From positions 248,001 to 312,000 of the forward strand of contig NZ_JABAIL010000005.1 of NCBI RefSeq assembly GCF_012641475.1: a DNA stretch of 64,000 nt, in the 5' to 3' direction. Below the pieces are notes generated by a model. That model was not told where the DNA came from. It saw only the letters and a program-made list of their open reading frames with translations, and searched no databases. Of the stretch, positions 51,884 through 60,825 are shown one piece after another. The stretch is from Flammeovirga agarivorans. Lineage in GTDB: Bacteria > Bacteroidota > Bacteroidia > Cytophagales > Flammeovirgaceae. The stretch's first letter is position 1, and each line of letters starts with the position of its first letter. The position numbers were made by a program, and so were the translations under genes.

Positions 51884-52056
51884 CCACTGCTGAAAAGGAG
51901 TTCCTAATGTTGGAATGAAAAGGGAATTTGGTGTGAATCCAAAACTGTACCCGCAGCTGTAAACTTTCGTTTTCTTTCGAAAACAATTTTGTTACAATGA
52001 GCCACTGTTAAGATAAATGGGAAGGAGTAACAGAAGAAAGCAAGTCAGAATACCTA
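51884..52056 (+). ncRNA. Cobalamin riboswitch
   Basis: The conserved core of the B12 element is present in order: AAAAGGGAA (51918-51926), GGTGTGAATCC (51930-51940), CTGTACCCGCAGCTGTAA (51945-51962), GAGCCACTG (51999-52007), GGGAAGG (52019-52025) and AAGTCAGAATACCT (52042-52055). It senses adenosylcobalamin and should switch off the downstream genes when it is abundant. The following stretch to 52210 is the expression platform. It contains GTTAGT/ACTAAC around 52126-52142 inside a CAATCT/AGATTG pair. No T-run terminator is evident, so control of translation is more likely. Confidence 0.95.
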
Positions 52057-52210
52057 CTTTTTTTTGCAAACAAGAAAACAAACTTTCGGGAATAAAAGTT
52101 GTGACCTTCAATCTATTAGTACACTTTGTTAGTTTTACTAACTTGCTAACAATAAACAGATTGTCATTCTATTATCCCCAATTGTTGCTATTCATCAAAC
52201 AATCTGAATC

Positions 52211-52999
52211 ATGGGGAAAAACATTGCTGAGACTCAACAGATTTTTTTATTTTGTGATGGTGGATCTTGCCAAAAAGCAGGTTCTGAGGAAGTAGTACGA
52301 AATGTAAGAGCTTACCTTAGAAATAGCGGACAATGGGACAGTACTCATACGATCAAAACCAGATGTAATGGCCGGTGTGAGGATGCTCCAACATGTATTG
52401 TTCAACCCAACTATTGGTACAAAGATCTTACTCCACAAAAGGGCTTAGAAATTATTAAAAGCCATCTAGAACACCAAAAACCCGTTGAAGACTATTTACT
52501 CTATCAAGATGAATGGTCTGAGATAAAATCGGAGAAAGAAAGAGGTGCTTTTACTCCAAAACCATTTTCTATAAAGATGGACTCAGAACTTGGAGAATGC
52601 CGAATAACAAAAGGCTTTGCCTCTGATCAATATACCTATCCACTTTTTCTCTATTTATCGGAAAATAGTCCATATTCTACGCTTTCTCTTGCTAATCGAA
52701 CATCATTTTCATTTAGTGAAATTAAAAATGTCAATTACAGTCAAAAGTATACTCTTGAACTAGAATTGGCAGAGGAAACGATAGAGTTGATTATCGCTCC
52801 AATTGATCAAAAAAATCAAGATTTAGTCAAAAAGAGAATTGCAGTAGTTGAATATTTTGAACAGTTGGACTCCTTAAAAAAAGGGATTCGACTAAAAAAT
52901 AAATTTGGTGAAGAACTTGGGCTAATTTGGCTTGAAAACCATGCTTGGCAATACTGTTTAGAAGTACAATTAAAAGGAATAAAATTGGAAACAGTATGA
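52211..52999 (+). CDS. Thioredoxin-like [2Fe-2S] ferredoxin fused to an unknown domain, cobalamin cluster
   Basis: A 262-aa protein. The N-terminal part (about 8-90) is a thioredoxin-like [2Fe-2S] domain with C15-x4-C20 and C52-x3-C56, in CDGGSC and RCNGRC, plus another Cys at 62. The C-terminal 170 residues carry no motif I recognise and are rich in Glu, Lys and beta-strand pattern. It is the first gene after the riboswitch, so its product is needed when cobalamin is scarce. An electron-transfer step, such as reducing cobalt or a corrin ring, is a fitting but unproven role. It overlaps the next gene by 4 bases (ATGA). Confidence 0.82.
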   Translation: MGKNIAETQQIFLFCDGGSCQKAGSEEVVRNVRAYLRNSGQWDSTHTIKTRCNGRCEDAPTCIVQPNYWYKDLTPQKGLEIIKSHLEHQKPVEDYLLYQDEWSEIKSEKERGAFTPKPFSIKMDSELGECRITKGFASDQYTYPLFLYLSENSPYSTLSLANRTSFSFSEIKNVNYSQKYTLELELAEETIELIIAPIDQKNQDLVKKRIAVVEYFEQLDSLKKGIRLKNKFGEELGLIWLENHAWQYCLEVQLKGIKLETV

Positions 53000-53823
53000 A
53001 AAGAAAGGTGACTATTGTTGGAGTAGGTTGGTTAGGAAAACCATTAGCCAATTGTTTAAAAAATAGAGGGTTTGATGTGAGAGGTAGTGTTGCCTCAAAA
53101 GAAGAACTACTCGCTTTTGAACCTTCAGAACAAATTTCACTGATTAAAATAGAAGAAGATAAAATTCATGGATGCTGGAGTGATTTTATCAATTCATCTG
53201 ATGTTTTAATTATTTGTTTTCCTCCTGCTGACCGGAGAGATCAAAATGGAGTGTATGTCAAACAAATTGAACAACTGATAAAACATACACCTGCTCATCA
53301 AAAAGTCATCTTTGTAAGTTCCACTTCTGTCTATCCAAATACCAATCAATCTATTCAAGAATCAGATCATTTTACTCCAGAAACTATTGGAGGAAAAAAT
53401 ATATATCAAGCAGAAAAAGTATTACGACAACATTTCGGAAAACAATTGACAGCTGTCCGAATGGCAGGTTTAATTGGAGGAGGACGTCATCCATCTCAGC
53501 TACTAAGGGAAAATAGGGTCTTGAAAAATCCAAATGTGCCAGTCAATGTTATCCATCAAACCGATGCGATAAATCTGATTGTAGAGGTGATTGATCAGGA
53601 CCTTTTTGGGGAAGTGATTAACGGCTGTGCAGACCTTCATCCTATTCGAAGGGATTTATATACAAATGCTGCAGTAACCTTAGGGTTACCTCTACCCATT
53701 TTTAGAGACAGTAAGAGTTTTGCTTTTAAACTGATTGATAATAGTAAATCAAAGCGATTGTTATCCTTTGAATATATATATGATGATCCTCAAGCCTACT
53801 TCAATGAAGAGGTGAAAATATAA
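52996..53823 (+). CDS. YeeZ-like NAD(P)-binding epimerase/dehydratase-family protein
   Basis: A 275-aa extended-SDR relative, starting at the ATG that overlaps the stop of the [2Fe-2S] gene. The nucleotide loop GVGWLGKP (GxGxxG type) is intact, and the later FVSSTSVYPNT and RMAGLIGGGRHPSQ fit the YeeZ group, whose function is unknown. It keeps a Tyr near the usual SDR active-site place (IYQAEKVL). It lies inside the riboswitch-controlled operon before cbiX, so a corrin-related reductase role is possible. It could also be a general sugar-nucleotide enzyme carried along. Confidence 0.8.
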   Translation: MKRKVTIVGVGWLGKPLANCLKNRGFDVRGSVASKEELLAFEPSEQISLIKIEEDKIHGCWSDFINSSDVLIICFPPADRRDQNGVYVKQIEQLIKHTPAHQKVIFVSSTSVYPNTNQSIQESDHFTPETIGGKNIYQAEKVLRQHFGKQLTAVRMAGLIGGGRHPSQLLRENRVLKNPNVPVNVIHQTDAINLIVEVIDQDLFGEVINGCADLHPIRRDLYTNAAVTLGLPLPIFRDSKSFAFKLIDNSKSKRLLSFEYIYDDPQAYFNEEVKI

Positions 53824-53829
53824 AAGACA

Positions 53830-54765
53830 ATGAAAGAAGGAATATTATTATGTGGCCATGGGTCTAGAAGAAAAACGGGAACCGATGCTTTCAAAAAACT
53901 CGTCGCCTTGTTAAAAAATAGGTACGAAAATGAATATGAAGTAGACTATGGTTTTTTAGAGTTTAGCCACCCTTTATATGAGGCTGCAGTAGAACGGTTG
54001 TACGAAAAAGGAGTAAGGGTAATTTATGCATTACCTGTAATTCTTTTTGCGGGCTCACATGCTAAAAATGATATTCCTTATGAGATGAATACGATCCAAT
54101 CGTATTATCCAGACCTTGAAATTAAGATGGGAACACACATCGGTGTAAGTTCTTATCTTTTGGATTTATCTAAAAAAAGAATCGAGGAGCAGGAAGCTTT
54201 ACTACCACCAATTGACCGAAAAGAATGTGGGTTGATGGTAATTGGTAGAGGTACCACAGACCCAGATGCGAATTCTGATGTACACAAACTAGCTGCCATG
54301 CTTTGGGAAGGTATGGGGTTTGGTTTTACGACCGTTGGCTATAGTGGAACAGCTTACCCTACGACGGCAGAAGCCTTACCAATGTTTGAGAAATTAGGTA
54401 TGAAACGAACCTATGTTATTCCTTTTTTCTTCTTTACGGGAGTACTGCTCGAAAGAATCTATGCCACTGTAGACGATTTTAATAAATCATCTACAACAGA
54501 GTATGTTAACACAGAAGCTTTTGGAGCAGATGAACTGATACTACAAGCTTTTGATGAGAGACTGGACCAAGCAAAAAATGGAGAAGCGAATATGAACTGC
54601 CAAATGTGTAAATACCGTAAGCAGATCATTGGCTTTGAAGAAGAAGAAGGAAAAGATCAAGTCGGACATCACTTAAATGTAAAAGGGATTCTTTTTGAAG
54701 AAGATGAAAAAGTGGATGAGAAAAAAGGAGTGATGAAAACCTTCAAAAATATACTTGGAATATAA
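53830..54765 (+). CDS. cbiX: Sirohydrochlorin cobaltochelatase, long form with Fe-S tail
   Basis: This enzyme inserts Co2+ into sirohydrochlorin, the first committed step of the anaerobic cobalamin route. The 311-aa protein has two CbiX-type half domains: the first has [21 protein letters not shown] and [13 protein letters not shown], and the second has [14 protein letters not shown]. The C-terminus carries M255-x-C257-x-x-C260, the MxCxxC motif that binds a [4Fe-4S] cluster in long CbiX proteins, then an acidic tail with HH. The His-rich patch of some homologues is small here. It overlaps the cbiL start by one base. Confidence 0.93.
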   Translation: MKEGILLCGHGSRRKTGTDAFKKLVALLKNRYENEYEVDYGFLEFSHPLYEAAVERLYEKGVRVIYALPVILFAGSHAKNDIPYEMNTIQSYYPDLEIKMGTHIGVSSYLLDLSKKRIEEQEALLPPIDRKECGLMVIGRGTTDPDANSDVHKLAAMLWEGMGFGFTTVGYSGTAYPTTAEALPMFEKLGMKRTYVIPFFFFTGVLLERIYATVDDFNKSSTTEYVNTEAFGADELILQAFDERLDQAKNGEANMNCQMCKYRKQIIGFEEEEGKDQVGHHLNVKGILFEEDEKVDEKKGVMKTFKNILGI

Positions 54766-55478
54766 TGAGAAGAGGAAAAGTATATGGGATTTCACTAGGA
54801 CCCGGCGATCCCGATTTGATCACAATGAAAGGGTACAAGTTACTTCAGTTTGTTGATAAAATTTATTATCCAGGGTCCATTTTTCAAGGTGGAAGAAAGA
54901 GTAGTTATTCTCTACAGATTATGGAGAACTATGATTTGCCACAAGATAAATTAGTGGGGTTCTATTTAGAAATGACAATTGATAGAGTACACGTACATCC
55001 TGTTTATGAAGAGACTTTTCAGAAAATAAAGAAAGATGTTTTGGAAGGATTGGATGTAGCCATAGTATGTGAAGGCGATTTGAGTACTTACAGCTCCTTC
55101 TCTTATTTATTAGAAAAATTTCAACAGACAGACATCTCTATTTCACTGGTTCCTGGTATTAGTTCTTTCCATTTAGGGGCTGCAGAAATTCAACAGCCTC
55201 TAGCACTTTTAGGGGAAACTATTCATGTACTTCCAATTCTAAAATCAACAAAAGTTTTAGAAGATGCTTTAAAAGTATCTGATACAGTGGTCTTGATGAA
55301 AATCAGGTCAGTGATGGGACATATCCAGCCCATATTAGAGAGAGGGGACATCAATTTTACATACTGTGAAAAACTCGGGACTGCTGAGCAATTCATCACA
55401 TCATCAATAGACAAAGTTCAAGAGAGAACCATTCCATATTTCTCTCTTCTGATCATAAAGAAAAACAAACAAGCATGA
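54765..55478 (+). CDS. cbiL: Cobalt-factor II / precorrin-2 C20-methyltransferase
   Basis: A SAM-dependent tetrapyrrole methylase of 237 aa that methylates C20. The N-terminal [14 protein letters not shown] glycine loop and the central [14 protein letters not shown] segment are typical of CbiL/CobI. The later [12 protein letters not shown] is the second SAM-binding loop. The gene overlaps both neighbours by a few bases (start shared with the cbiX stop, end overlapping cobJ by 4 bases), so it belongs to a tight operon. Confidence 0.95.
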   Translation: MRRGKVYGISLGPGDPDLITMKGYKLLQFVDKIYYPGSIFQGGRKSSYSLQIMENYDLPQDKLVGFYLEMTIDRVHVHPVYEETFQKIKKDVLEGLDVAIVCEGDLSTYSSFSYLLEKFQQTDISISLVPGISSFHLGAAEIQQPLALLGETIHVLPILKSTKVLEDALKVSDTVVLMKIRSVMGHIQPILERGDINFTYCEKLGTAEQFITSSIDKVQERTIPYFSLLIIKKNKQA

Positions 55479-56845
55479 AAATTACAGTAGCAGGCTTAGG
55501 CCCTGGACATAAAGACTATATTTTACCGTTGGTGGTCAATGCATTGCAAAAAGCGGATGTAGTGATTGGTTATGACTATTACTTTCAATTTTGCGAAGAT
55601 TATCTGAAAGAAGGGGCAGTAAAAATTGCCATGCCTTTAGGTAAAGAAGAAGAACGAGCAATAGTAGCCATAAAGGAAGCAAAAAAGAATCAACATGTAT
55701 TTGTAATCGGTTCAGGTGATGCGAGTATTTATTCCATGGCAGCGATTGTCTATCAGGTGGCTTCTTTGGAAAAAGATATAGAAATTGAATTAGAAACATT
55801 ACCAGGAGTTTCTGCATTCTTGGCGGCAGGTAGTAAGTTAGGTGCTCCATTAGGCCATGACTTCTGCTGTATTTCATTATCAGATTTGATGACACCATGG
55901 CAAGTAATTGAAAAGCGTATTCGAGCAGCTGCTGTAGGTGACTTTGTTTGTAGTTTATATAATCCCAAAAGCAAGAAAAGGTACTGGCAATTGGAGCGTC
56001 TGAAGAAAATCTTTTTGGAAGAACGAGATCCTAATACTCCAGTTGCAATTATTCGTCAAGTAACGCGACCAGAAGAGAAAATCACAATTCAAACCTTAGG
56101 CACTTTTGATGTAGAAATGGTAGATATGTTCTCTTTGGTGATGATCGGAAATTCACAGACTTTCCAATTTAAAAATCATTTAGTGACACCTCGCGGTTAT
56201 TTGAATAGAAAGCCAAAAACAGGTTTGGAGATTCAACAAGAAAGTTTCAGAATAGTAACTGAACAATTACAAGATTTACAGTATTCTCAAGATGATAAAT
56301 GGGCTATCACTCGATTGATTCATACAACGGGGGTGATTGATGATCATGTACATTATGAAGCCTCTCCAAAGGCTGTAACGTCCTTCTCTAAATACCTACA
56401 AAATGGTGGAGTGGTTGTTACTGATGTAACTATGGTACAAGCAGGTATTACAAAGAAATATACGAAGGAGTATGGGAACCAAGTAGTATGTCTTTTAAAT
56501 GAAGAGGAGACGGTACTTTTAGCAGAAAAAGAAGGTTTAACACGCTCTCAGGCAGGGATAAAAAGGGCAATTGCAATGTATCCAAATGCTTTATTTGTTA
56601 TTGGTAATGCTCCTACAGCATTATTCGAATTGACTGATCAGCTAAGAGAAAATCCATATTTTGAACCTACAGGAATTATAGGCGTACCCGTTGGTTTTGT
56701 CAATGTCATTGAATCCAAAGAACAGTTGGTACAAGTGAAAAATACCGAGTGGATTGTATTAAATGGAAATAGAGGTGGAAGTAATATAGCAGCCGCTTTG
56801 GTCAATGCTTGTTTCACGCTTCAAGAATCTGAAAACTATTTCTAA
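55475..56845 (+). CDS. cobJ: Fusion of precorrin-3B C17-methyltransferase (CobJ/CbiH) and precorrin-8X methylmutase (CobH/CbiC)
   Basis: 456 aa with two enzymes. Residues about 1-240 are the C17-methyltransferase that also drives ring contraction: [36 protein letters not shown]. Residues about 265-456 are the methylmutase that moves the C11 methyl to C12: [10 protein letters not shown] with its catalytic His, [43 protein letters not shown] and [12 protein letters not shown]. Both sets of motifs are intact, so the protein should catalyse two non-adjacent steps. Fusions of cobalamin enzymes vary between lineages. Confidence 0.93.
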   Translation: MKITVAGLGPGHKDYILPLVVNALQKADVVIGYDYYFQFCEDYLKEGAVKIAMPLGKEEERAIVAIKEAKKNQHVFVIGSGDASIYSMAAIVYQVASLEKDIEIELETLPGVSAFLAAGSKLGAPLGHDFCCISLSDLMTPWQVIEKRIRAAAVGDFVCSLYNPKSKKRYWQLERLKKIFLEERDPNTPVAIIRQVTRPEEKITIQTLGTFDVEMVDMFSLVMIGNSQTFQFKNHLVTPRGYLNRKPKTGLEIQQESFRIVTEQLQDLQYSQDDKWAITRLIHTTGVIDDHVHYEASPKAVTSFSKYLQNGGVVVTDVTMVQAGITKKYTKEYGNQVVCLLNEEETVLLAEKEGLTRSQAGIKRAIAMYPNALFVIGNAPTALFELTDQLRENPYFEPTGIIGVPVGFVNVIESKEQLVQVKNTEWIVLNGNRGGSNIAAALVNACFTLQESENYF

Positions 56846-56848
56846 GTC

Positions 56849-58060
56849 TTGTTACAGGAAAACAAACATATTGACTTCTACATTATCGGAATTGGCAATC
56901 ATTCTGAAGTACAACTGAACGCTGAGGTAAAGCAGTTAATACAACATCATACGGTTTTTTCCGGAGGGAAGAGACACTATCAATTGATGAAAAAGCATCT
57001 GCCTGAAAATCATGAATGGATTGAGATTTCGGGTAAAATGCAGAATGTCATTCAGCAGTATCAAATGAAGGAGCAAAAGGTGGTAGTTTTTGCTTCAGGC
57101 GACCCATTATTTTTTGGTTTCGGAAATACGCTAAAAAGACTTTTACCCTCCTCAAATCTAGAAGTCTTGCCGTATTTCAATTCCATTCAACGATTGGCAC
57201 ACAAAGCCTCTTTGAATTACAGCGATCTCAAAAGTATTTCATTGCATGGAAGACATACTTGGAAACCTTTGGATGTTTGCTTGATGCAAGGTGAAAAGAT
57301 GATTGGAATCTTGACGGACAAAGAGCATTCTCCACAGCATATTGCACAGCGATTACTCACTTATGGTTATCCAAATTATACTATTTATGTCGGGGAAGAA
57401 TTGGATGGAGTGAAAGAAAGAGTTCGTCAATTCACCTTGGAAGAAGCGAGTGAAACTGCCGGTTACCAATTGCTGAATTGTGTAATTCTGATCAAAACAT
57501 CAGATTTTATTCCTCCCCGAAGCTTTGCAGATAGCACTTTCCAGACCTTGGAAGGTAGACCGGGAATGATTACAAAACAGAGCATTCGTTCTTTGACACT
57601 TCAAGCATTGCAGTTGTGGGATAAGAAGTGCTTTTGGGATGTAGGAAGTTGTACAGGTTCTATTGCCATTGAAGCCCAACTTAATTATCCGTCATTGCAA
57701 GTTTTTGCTTTCGAGAAAAGACCAGAATGTGGAGAAATCATAGACAATAATACAAAGAGTCATCATTGCCCGGGCATACAAGTGAGCATTGACGATTTCT
57801 TTGAAGAAGATATACAAGAAATCACGCCACCGGATGCAGTATTTATTGGAGGTCATGGAAACCGTTTGGAAGAAATGATTCAGAAGTTGGATTCCGTTTT
57901 ATTGCCTAATGGTTTGATGGTCATAAATACGGTATTAGAAAAATCCTTTGAGACTTTTCAGAAGGCTTGTCTGCAATTGAATTATACCGTAGCGGATCCC
58001 ATTAAAATGAGTCTCAACGACTTCAATACAATACATCTATTGGTCGCAAAAAAGAAATAA
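56849..58060 (+). CDS. cobL: Precorrin-6Y C5,15-methyltransferase, decarboxylating (CbiE-CbiT / CobL)
   Basis: A 403-aa bifunctional enzyme. An N-terminal tetrapyrrole methylase (about 1-215; YIIGIGNHSE, FASGDPLFFGFG) methylates C5. A C-terminal Rossmann methylase (about 235-403; WDVGSCTGSIAIEA, FIGGHGNRLEEM) methylates C15 and removes the C12 acetate carboxyl. The reading frame opens with TTG at 56849, three bases after the cobJ stop. The next in-frame ATG lies inside the conserved N-terminal domain, so TTG is the likely start. The unusual start may lower its translation relative to its neighbours. Confidence 0.93.
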   Translation: MLQENKHIDFYIIGIGNHSEVQLNAEVKQLIQHHTVFSGGKRHYQLMKKHLPENHEWIEISGKMQNVIQQYQMKEQKVVVFASGDPLFFGFGNTLKRLLPSSNLEVLPYFNSIQRLAHKASLNYSDLKSISLHGRHTWKPLDVCLMQGEKMIGILTDKEHSPQHIAQRLLTYGYPNYTIYVGEELDGVKERVRQFTLEEASETAGYQLLNCVILIKTSDFIPPRSFADSTFQTLEGRPGMITKQSIRSLTLQALQLWDKKCFWDVGSCTGSIAIEAQLNYPSLQVFAFEKRPECGEIIDNNTKSHHCPGIQVSIDDFFEEDIQEITPPDAVFIGGHGNRLEEMIQKLDSVLLPNGLMVINTVLEKSFETFQKACLQLNYTVADPIKMSLNDFNTIHLLVAKKK

Positions 58061-58062
58061 AA

Positions 58063-59901
58063 ATGAAAAAAATAGCAATTATAGCTACTACAGATAGAGG
58101 ACTTGAACAAGCACTTATTCTTCAAAAAGAATTCCCAAAATCTTTAGTGGTCACTACTCGCAAAACAGACAATGAGCATGTATCAATTGTCGCTTCATTG
58201 AGTGATTACCTGAACAACTATTACCATAAACTAGACGGTATTTGCTTTGTGAGTGCTTTGGGTATTTGTGTACGATTGATCGCTCCTTATATAGAAACTA
58301 AGGCAACAGATCCGGCAGTAGTTTGCATGGATGATCTTGGTAAAAATATTCAATCGGTACTTTCCGGACATCAAGGTGGAGCCAATCAATTTGCAGAGAA
58401 AATAGCCCAAGTGGTAGGAGGAAAAGCCATTATCAGTACATCAAGTGATCTACAGGAAATATGGGCATTGGATACATTGAGTCAAACTTATGATTGGACA
58501 GTAGAAACGGATCAACCATTAAATCATCTGATCAGCTTATTTGTCAACAATCAGCCGACAGCGTTATTGTTGGATGTCAAAGACAAAGGCACAGCTTATT
58601 TGGAGAAAAACCTTCCTGAGTTTGTGACGGTATTTTATGATTCTGAAGAAGTCGATGTAGAACAGTTTGAGTTATTGATTGCTGTAACGTATAAGATCTA
58701 CGATTTCAATATCCCTTCTCTTTACTACAGACCTAAAGTATTGGCCTTAGGTTCAGGTTGTTCGAAGACCTTAGATTTCCCTCTTTTTGAAGCAAGATTA
58801 AAGGCAGAATTAGAAGAGCAGAAGATTGCTTTTTCATCTTTGAAAACGTTTGGATCTATTGATATTAAAGCTCAACAAAGTGCTTATCTAGATCTTTCTA
58901 ATAAATACTACTTACCATTCGCAACTTTCTCAAAAGAAGAAATTGACGAAGTGAAAGTACCGAATCCAAGTGAGATGGTACAATCCAAAATAGGAGTGGA
59001 CGGCGTTTCTGAGTCTTCAGCGATGTTGCTTTCCAAACAGAATAAAGTATTAGTGGAGAAGACAAAAGTCCACCTAGAAAACGACGATAAGTTTACGTAT
59101 TCCATTGCATTAATCAAGGACTTTGAAAGAAGGTCTGCCGTAGCCATTATCGGTGCCGGCCCTGGAGATGAGGAATTGATTACGGTAAAAGGCAAACAGT
59201 ATTTGGAAGATGCAGACTGTGTATTGTATGCTGGAAGTTTGGTACCAGAAGAAATGATCAATTGGTGTAAAGAAGATGCTATTGTTCGTAATTCAGCCAT
59301 GATGACATTGGAGGAGCAAATCACTTTGATGTTTGATCAATATAAGAAAGGAAACTCAGTAGTGAGGTTGCACAGTGGAGACCCATCGCTTTACGGAGCG
59401 ATCCAAGAACAGATGACCATTTTTGATGAATTGGGAATGGAGTATTTCATCGTTCCGGGAATCTCAGCATTTAGTGCGGCAGCGGCAGTTTTAAAATCAG
59501 AATTTACCATTCCAGAAGTAGTGCAGTCGATTGTATTGACGCGTGGTGAAGGGAAAACGCCAATGCCACCTAAAGAAAGTGTGGAGGCCTTTGCCAAGAC
59601 CAACGCTACAATGTGCTTGTTCCTTAGTGCTGGAATCGCCAAGAAAGTGCAAGCTCAATTATTGAATCATTTTGATGAAACTACGCCGGTAGCAGTGATG
59701 TACCGATTGACTTGGAAGGACGAAGAAGTTTATCAAGGACAATTAAAAGACCTTGCTCAGATCGTTAAAGACAGCAAGAAAACAAGAACGGTATTGATCG
59801 TAGTCGGAAAGGCCATTGGAGCTAGAAAAAATCGCTCTCAATTATACAGTCCTGATTGGCAACATATCTTCAGAACGAATAAAAAGTTTGTCGTAAAATA
59901 A
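58063..59901 (+). CDS. cbiG: Fusion of cobalt-precorrin-5A hydrolase (CbiG) and precorrin-4 C11-methyltransferase (CbiF/CobM)
   Basis: 612 aa with two parts. Residues about 1-345 are CbiG, which opens the lactone ring and releases acetaldehyde, a step specific to the anaerobic pathway: FVSALGICVRLIAPY, VLSGHQGGANQFA, and a C-terminal ALGSGCSKTLDF section. Residues about 355-612 are the C11-methyltransferase: IGAGPGDEELITVKG, LHSGDPSLYGAIQEQ, VPGISAFSAAAAVL and PVAVMYRLTWKDE. In the pathway CbiF acts immediately before CbiG, so the fusion brings consecutive steps together. Confidence 0.94.
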   Translation: MKKIAIIATTDRGLEQALILQKEFPKSLVVTTRKTDNEHVSIVASLSDYLNNYYHKLDGICFVSALGICVRLIAPYIETKATDPAVVCMDDLGKNIQSVLSGHQGGANQFAEKIAQVVGGKAIISTSSDLQEIWALDTLSQTYDWTVETDQPLNHLISLFVNNQPTALLLDVKDKGTAYLEKNLPEFVTVFYDSEEVDVEQFELLIAVTYKIYDFNIPSLYYRPKVLALGSGCSKTLDFPLFEARLKAELEEQKIAFSSLKTFGSIDIKAQQSAYLDLSNKYYLPFATFSKEEIDEVKVPNPSEMVQSKIGVDGVSESSAMLLSKQNKVLVEKTKVHLENDDKFTYSIALIKDFERRSAVAIIGAGPGDEELITVKGKQYLEDADCVLYAGSLVPEEMINWCKEDAIVRNSAMMTLEEQITLMFDQYKKGNSVVRLHSGDPSLYGAIQEQMTIFDELGMEYFIVPGISAFSAAAAVLKSEFTIPEVVQSIVLTRGEGKTPMPPKESVEAFAKTNATMCLFLSAGIAKKVQAQLLNHFDETTPVAVMYRLTWKDEEVYQGQLKDLAQIVKDSKKTRTVLIVVGKAIGARKNRSQLYSPDWQHIFRTNKKFVVK

Positions 59902-59909
59902 GCATAAAC

Positions 59910-60671
59910 ATGGTATTGGTTTTTGGAGGAACAACGGAAGGAAAGAGAACGATCAAGGTACTCGAACAGCGTAAAATGGCATTTATCTATTCTACTAAAA
60001 CAAACGTGGATGTAGAGGAAAGTGCGTTTCTAAACTACCGTTTTGGGGCTTTGGATCAAGCGGCAATGAACTTGCAGATTAGTGAAAATAATATTTCAAT
60101 GATTATTGATGCTGCACATCCATTTGCGGAGGTATTGCATCAAACGGTTGATCTTGTTGCAAAGGAAAATCAGATCCCTGTTGTTCGATTTGGAAGAAAA
60201 CCAATTGATATAAAAGAGACAAAAGAAGTCCATTGGGTAGATGGCTACACTCAGGCTCAAGCATTACTTTTTGATCAGTTTCAAGGAAAGAAATTATTGG
60301 GACTTACGGGAGTTCAAACGATTAACAAGTTTGAGAAATGGTGGAAGAAGAACCCTTCAGTATATAGAATCTTACCTCGTGAGACTTCTATAAATATTGC
60401 AGCAAATGCAGGTTATCCCAATGAACAGTTAATTCTTTCAATGCCAAACCAAGATCAAACATTGGAAGAACAACTCATCAAGGATCAGTCCATCGAAGTG
60501 ATTATGACGAAAGAAAGTGGAGCAAGTGGTTTTCTTCAAACGAAAATTGATGCTGCACAAGCCTGTAACATTCCGATCATCATCATTCGAGAGCCAAAAA
60601 TACCAGCTTCCTTTCAGGTGGTTTATACAGTTCAAGAACTTGAAAAAATATTAGCTCAATATAGTTTTTAA
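59910..60671 (+). CDS. cbiJ: Precorrin-6A/cobalt-precorrin-6A reductase
   Basis: A 253-aa NAD(P)H-dependent reductase (CbiJ/CobK) that reduces the corrin macrocycle after C1 methylation. Motifs are VFGGTTEGKRTI at the start, IIDAAHPFAEVLHQT, VVRFGRKP and VIMTKESGASGF. Length is normal. It starts 8 bases after the CbiG-CbiF fusion. A 154-base gap with no gene follows before cbiD, but I see no terminator or promoter consensus there. Confidence 0.94.
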   Translation: MVLVFGGTTEGKRTIKVLEQRKMAFIYSTKTNVDVEESAFLNYRFGALDQAAMNLQISENNISMIIDAAHPFAEVLHQTVDLVAKENQIPVVRFGRKPIDIKETKEVHWVDGYTQAQALLFDQFQGKKLLGLTGVQTINKFEKWWKKNPSVYRILPRETSINIAANAGYPNEQLILSMPNQDQTLEEQLIKDQSIEVIMTKESGASGFLQTKIDAAQACNIPIIIIREPKIPASFQVVYTVQELEKILAQYSF

Positions 60672-60825
60672 TGCAAGCTATTTGTTGACAGGACGTCTGC
60701 CTTTTATGTAGCATTGACTTCACAGCCTAGATTTTTTTGCTTCGTTTTTTCATCAATGGAAAAAATGAAGAAGAAAAATTGAAAGTAGTAAGAAGAGGTA
60801 ATCGGGTAACATTTTAGAGATAAAC

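Noticed and set aside
52017-52295. 92-codon open frame across the riboswitch and the start of the [2Fe-2S] gene
   Set aside because: Its first part is the structured riboswitch and its end is an out-of-frame reading of the [2Fe-2S] gene.
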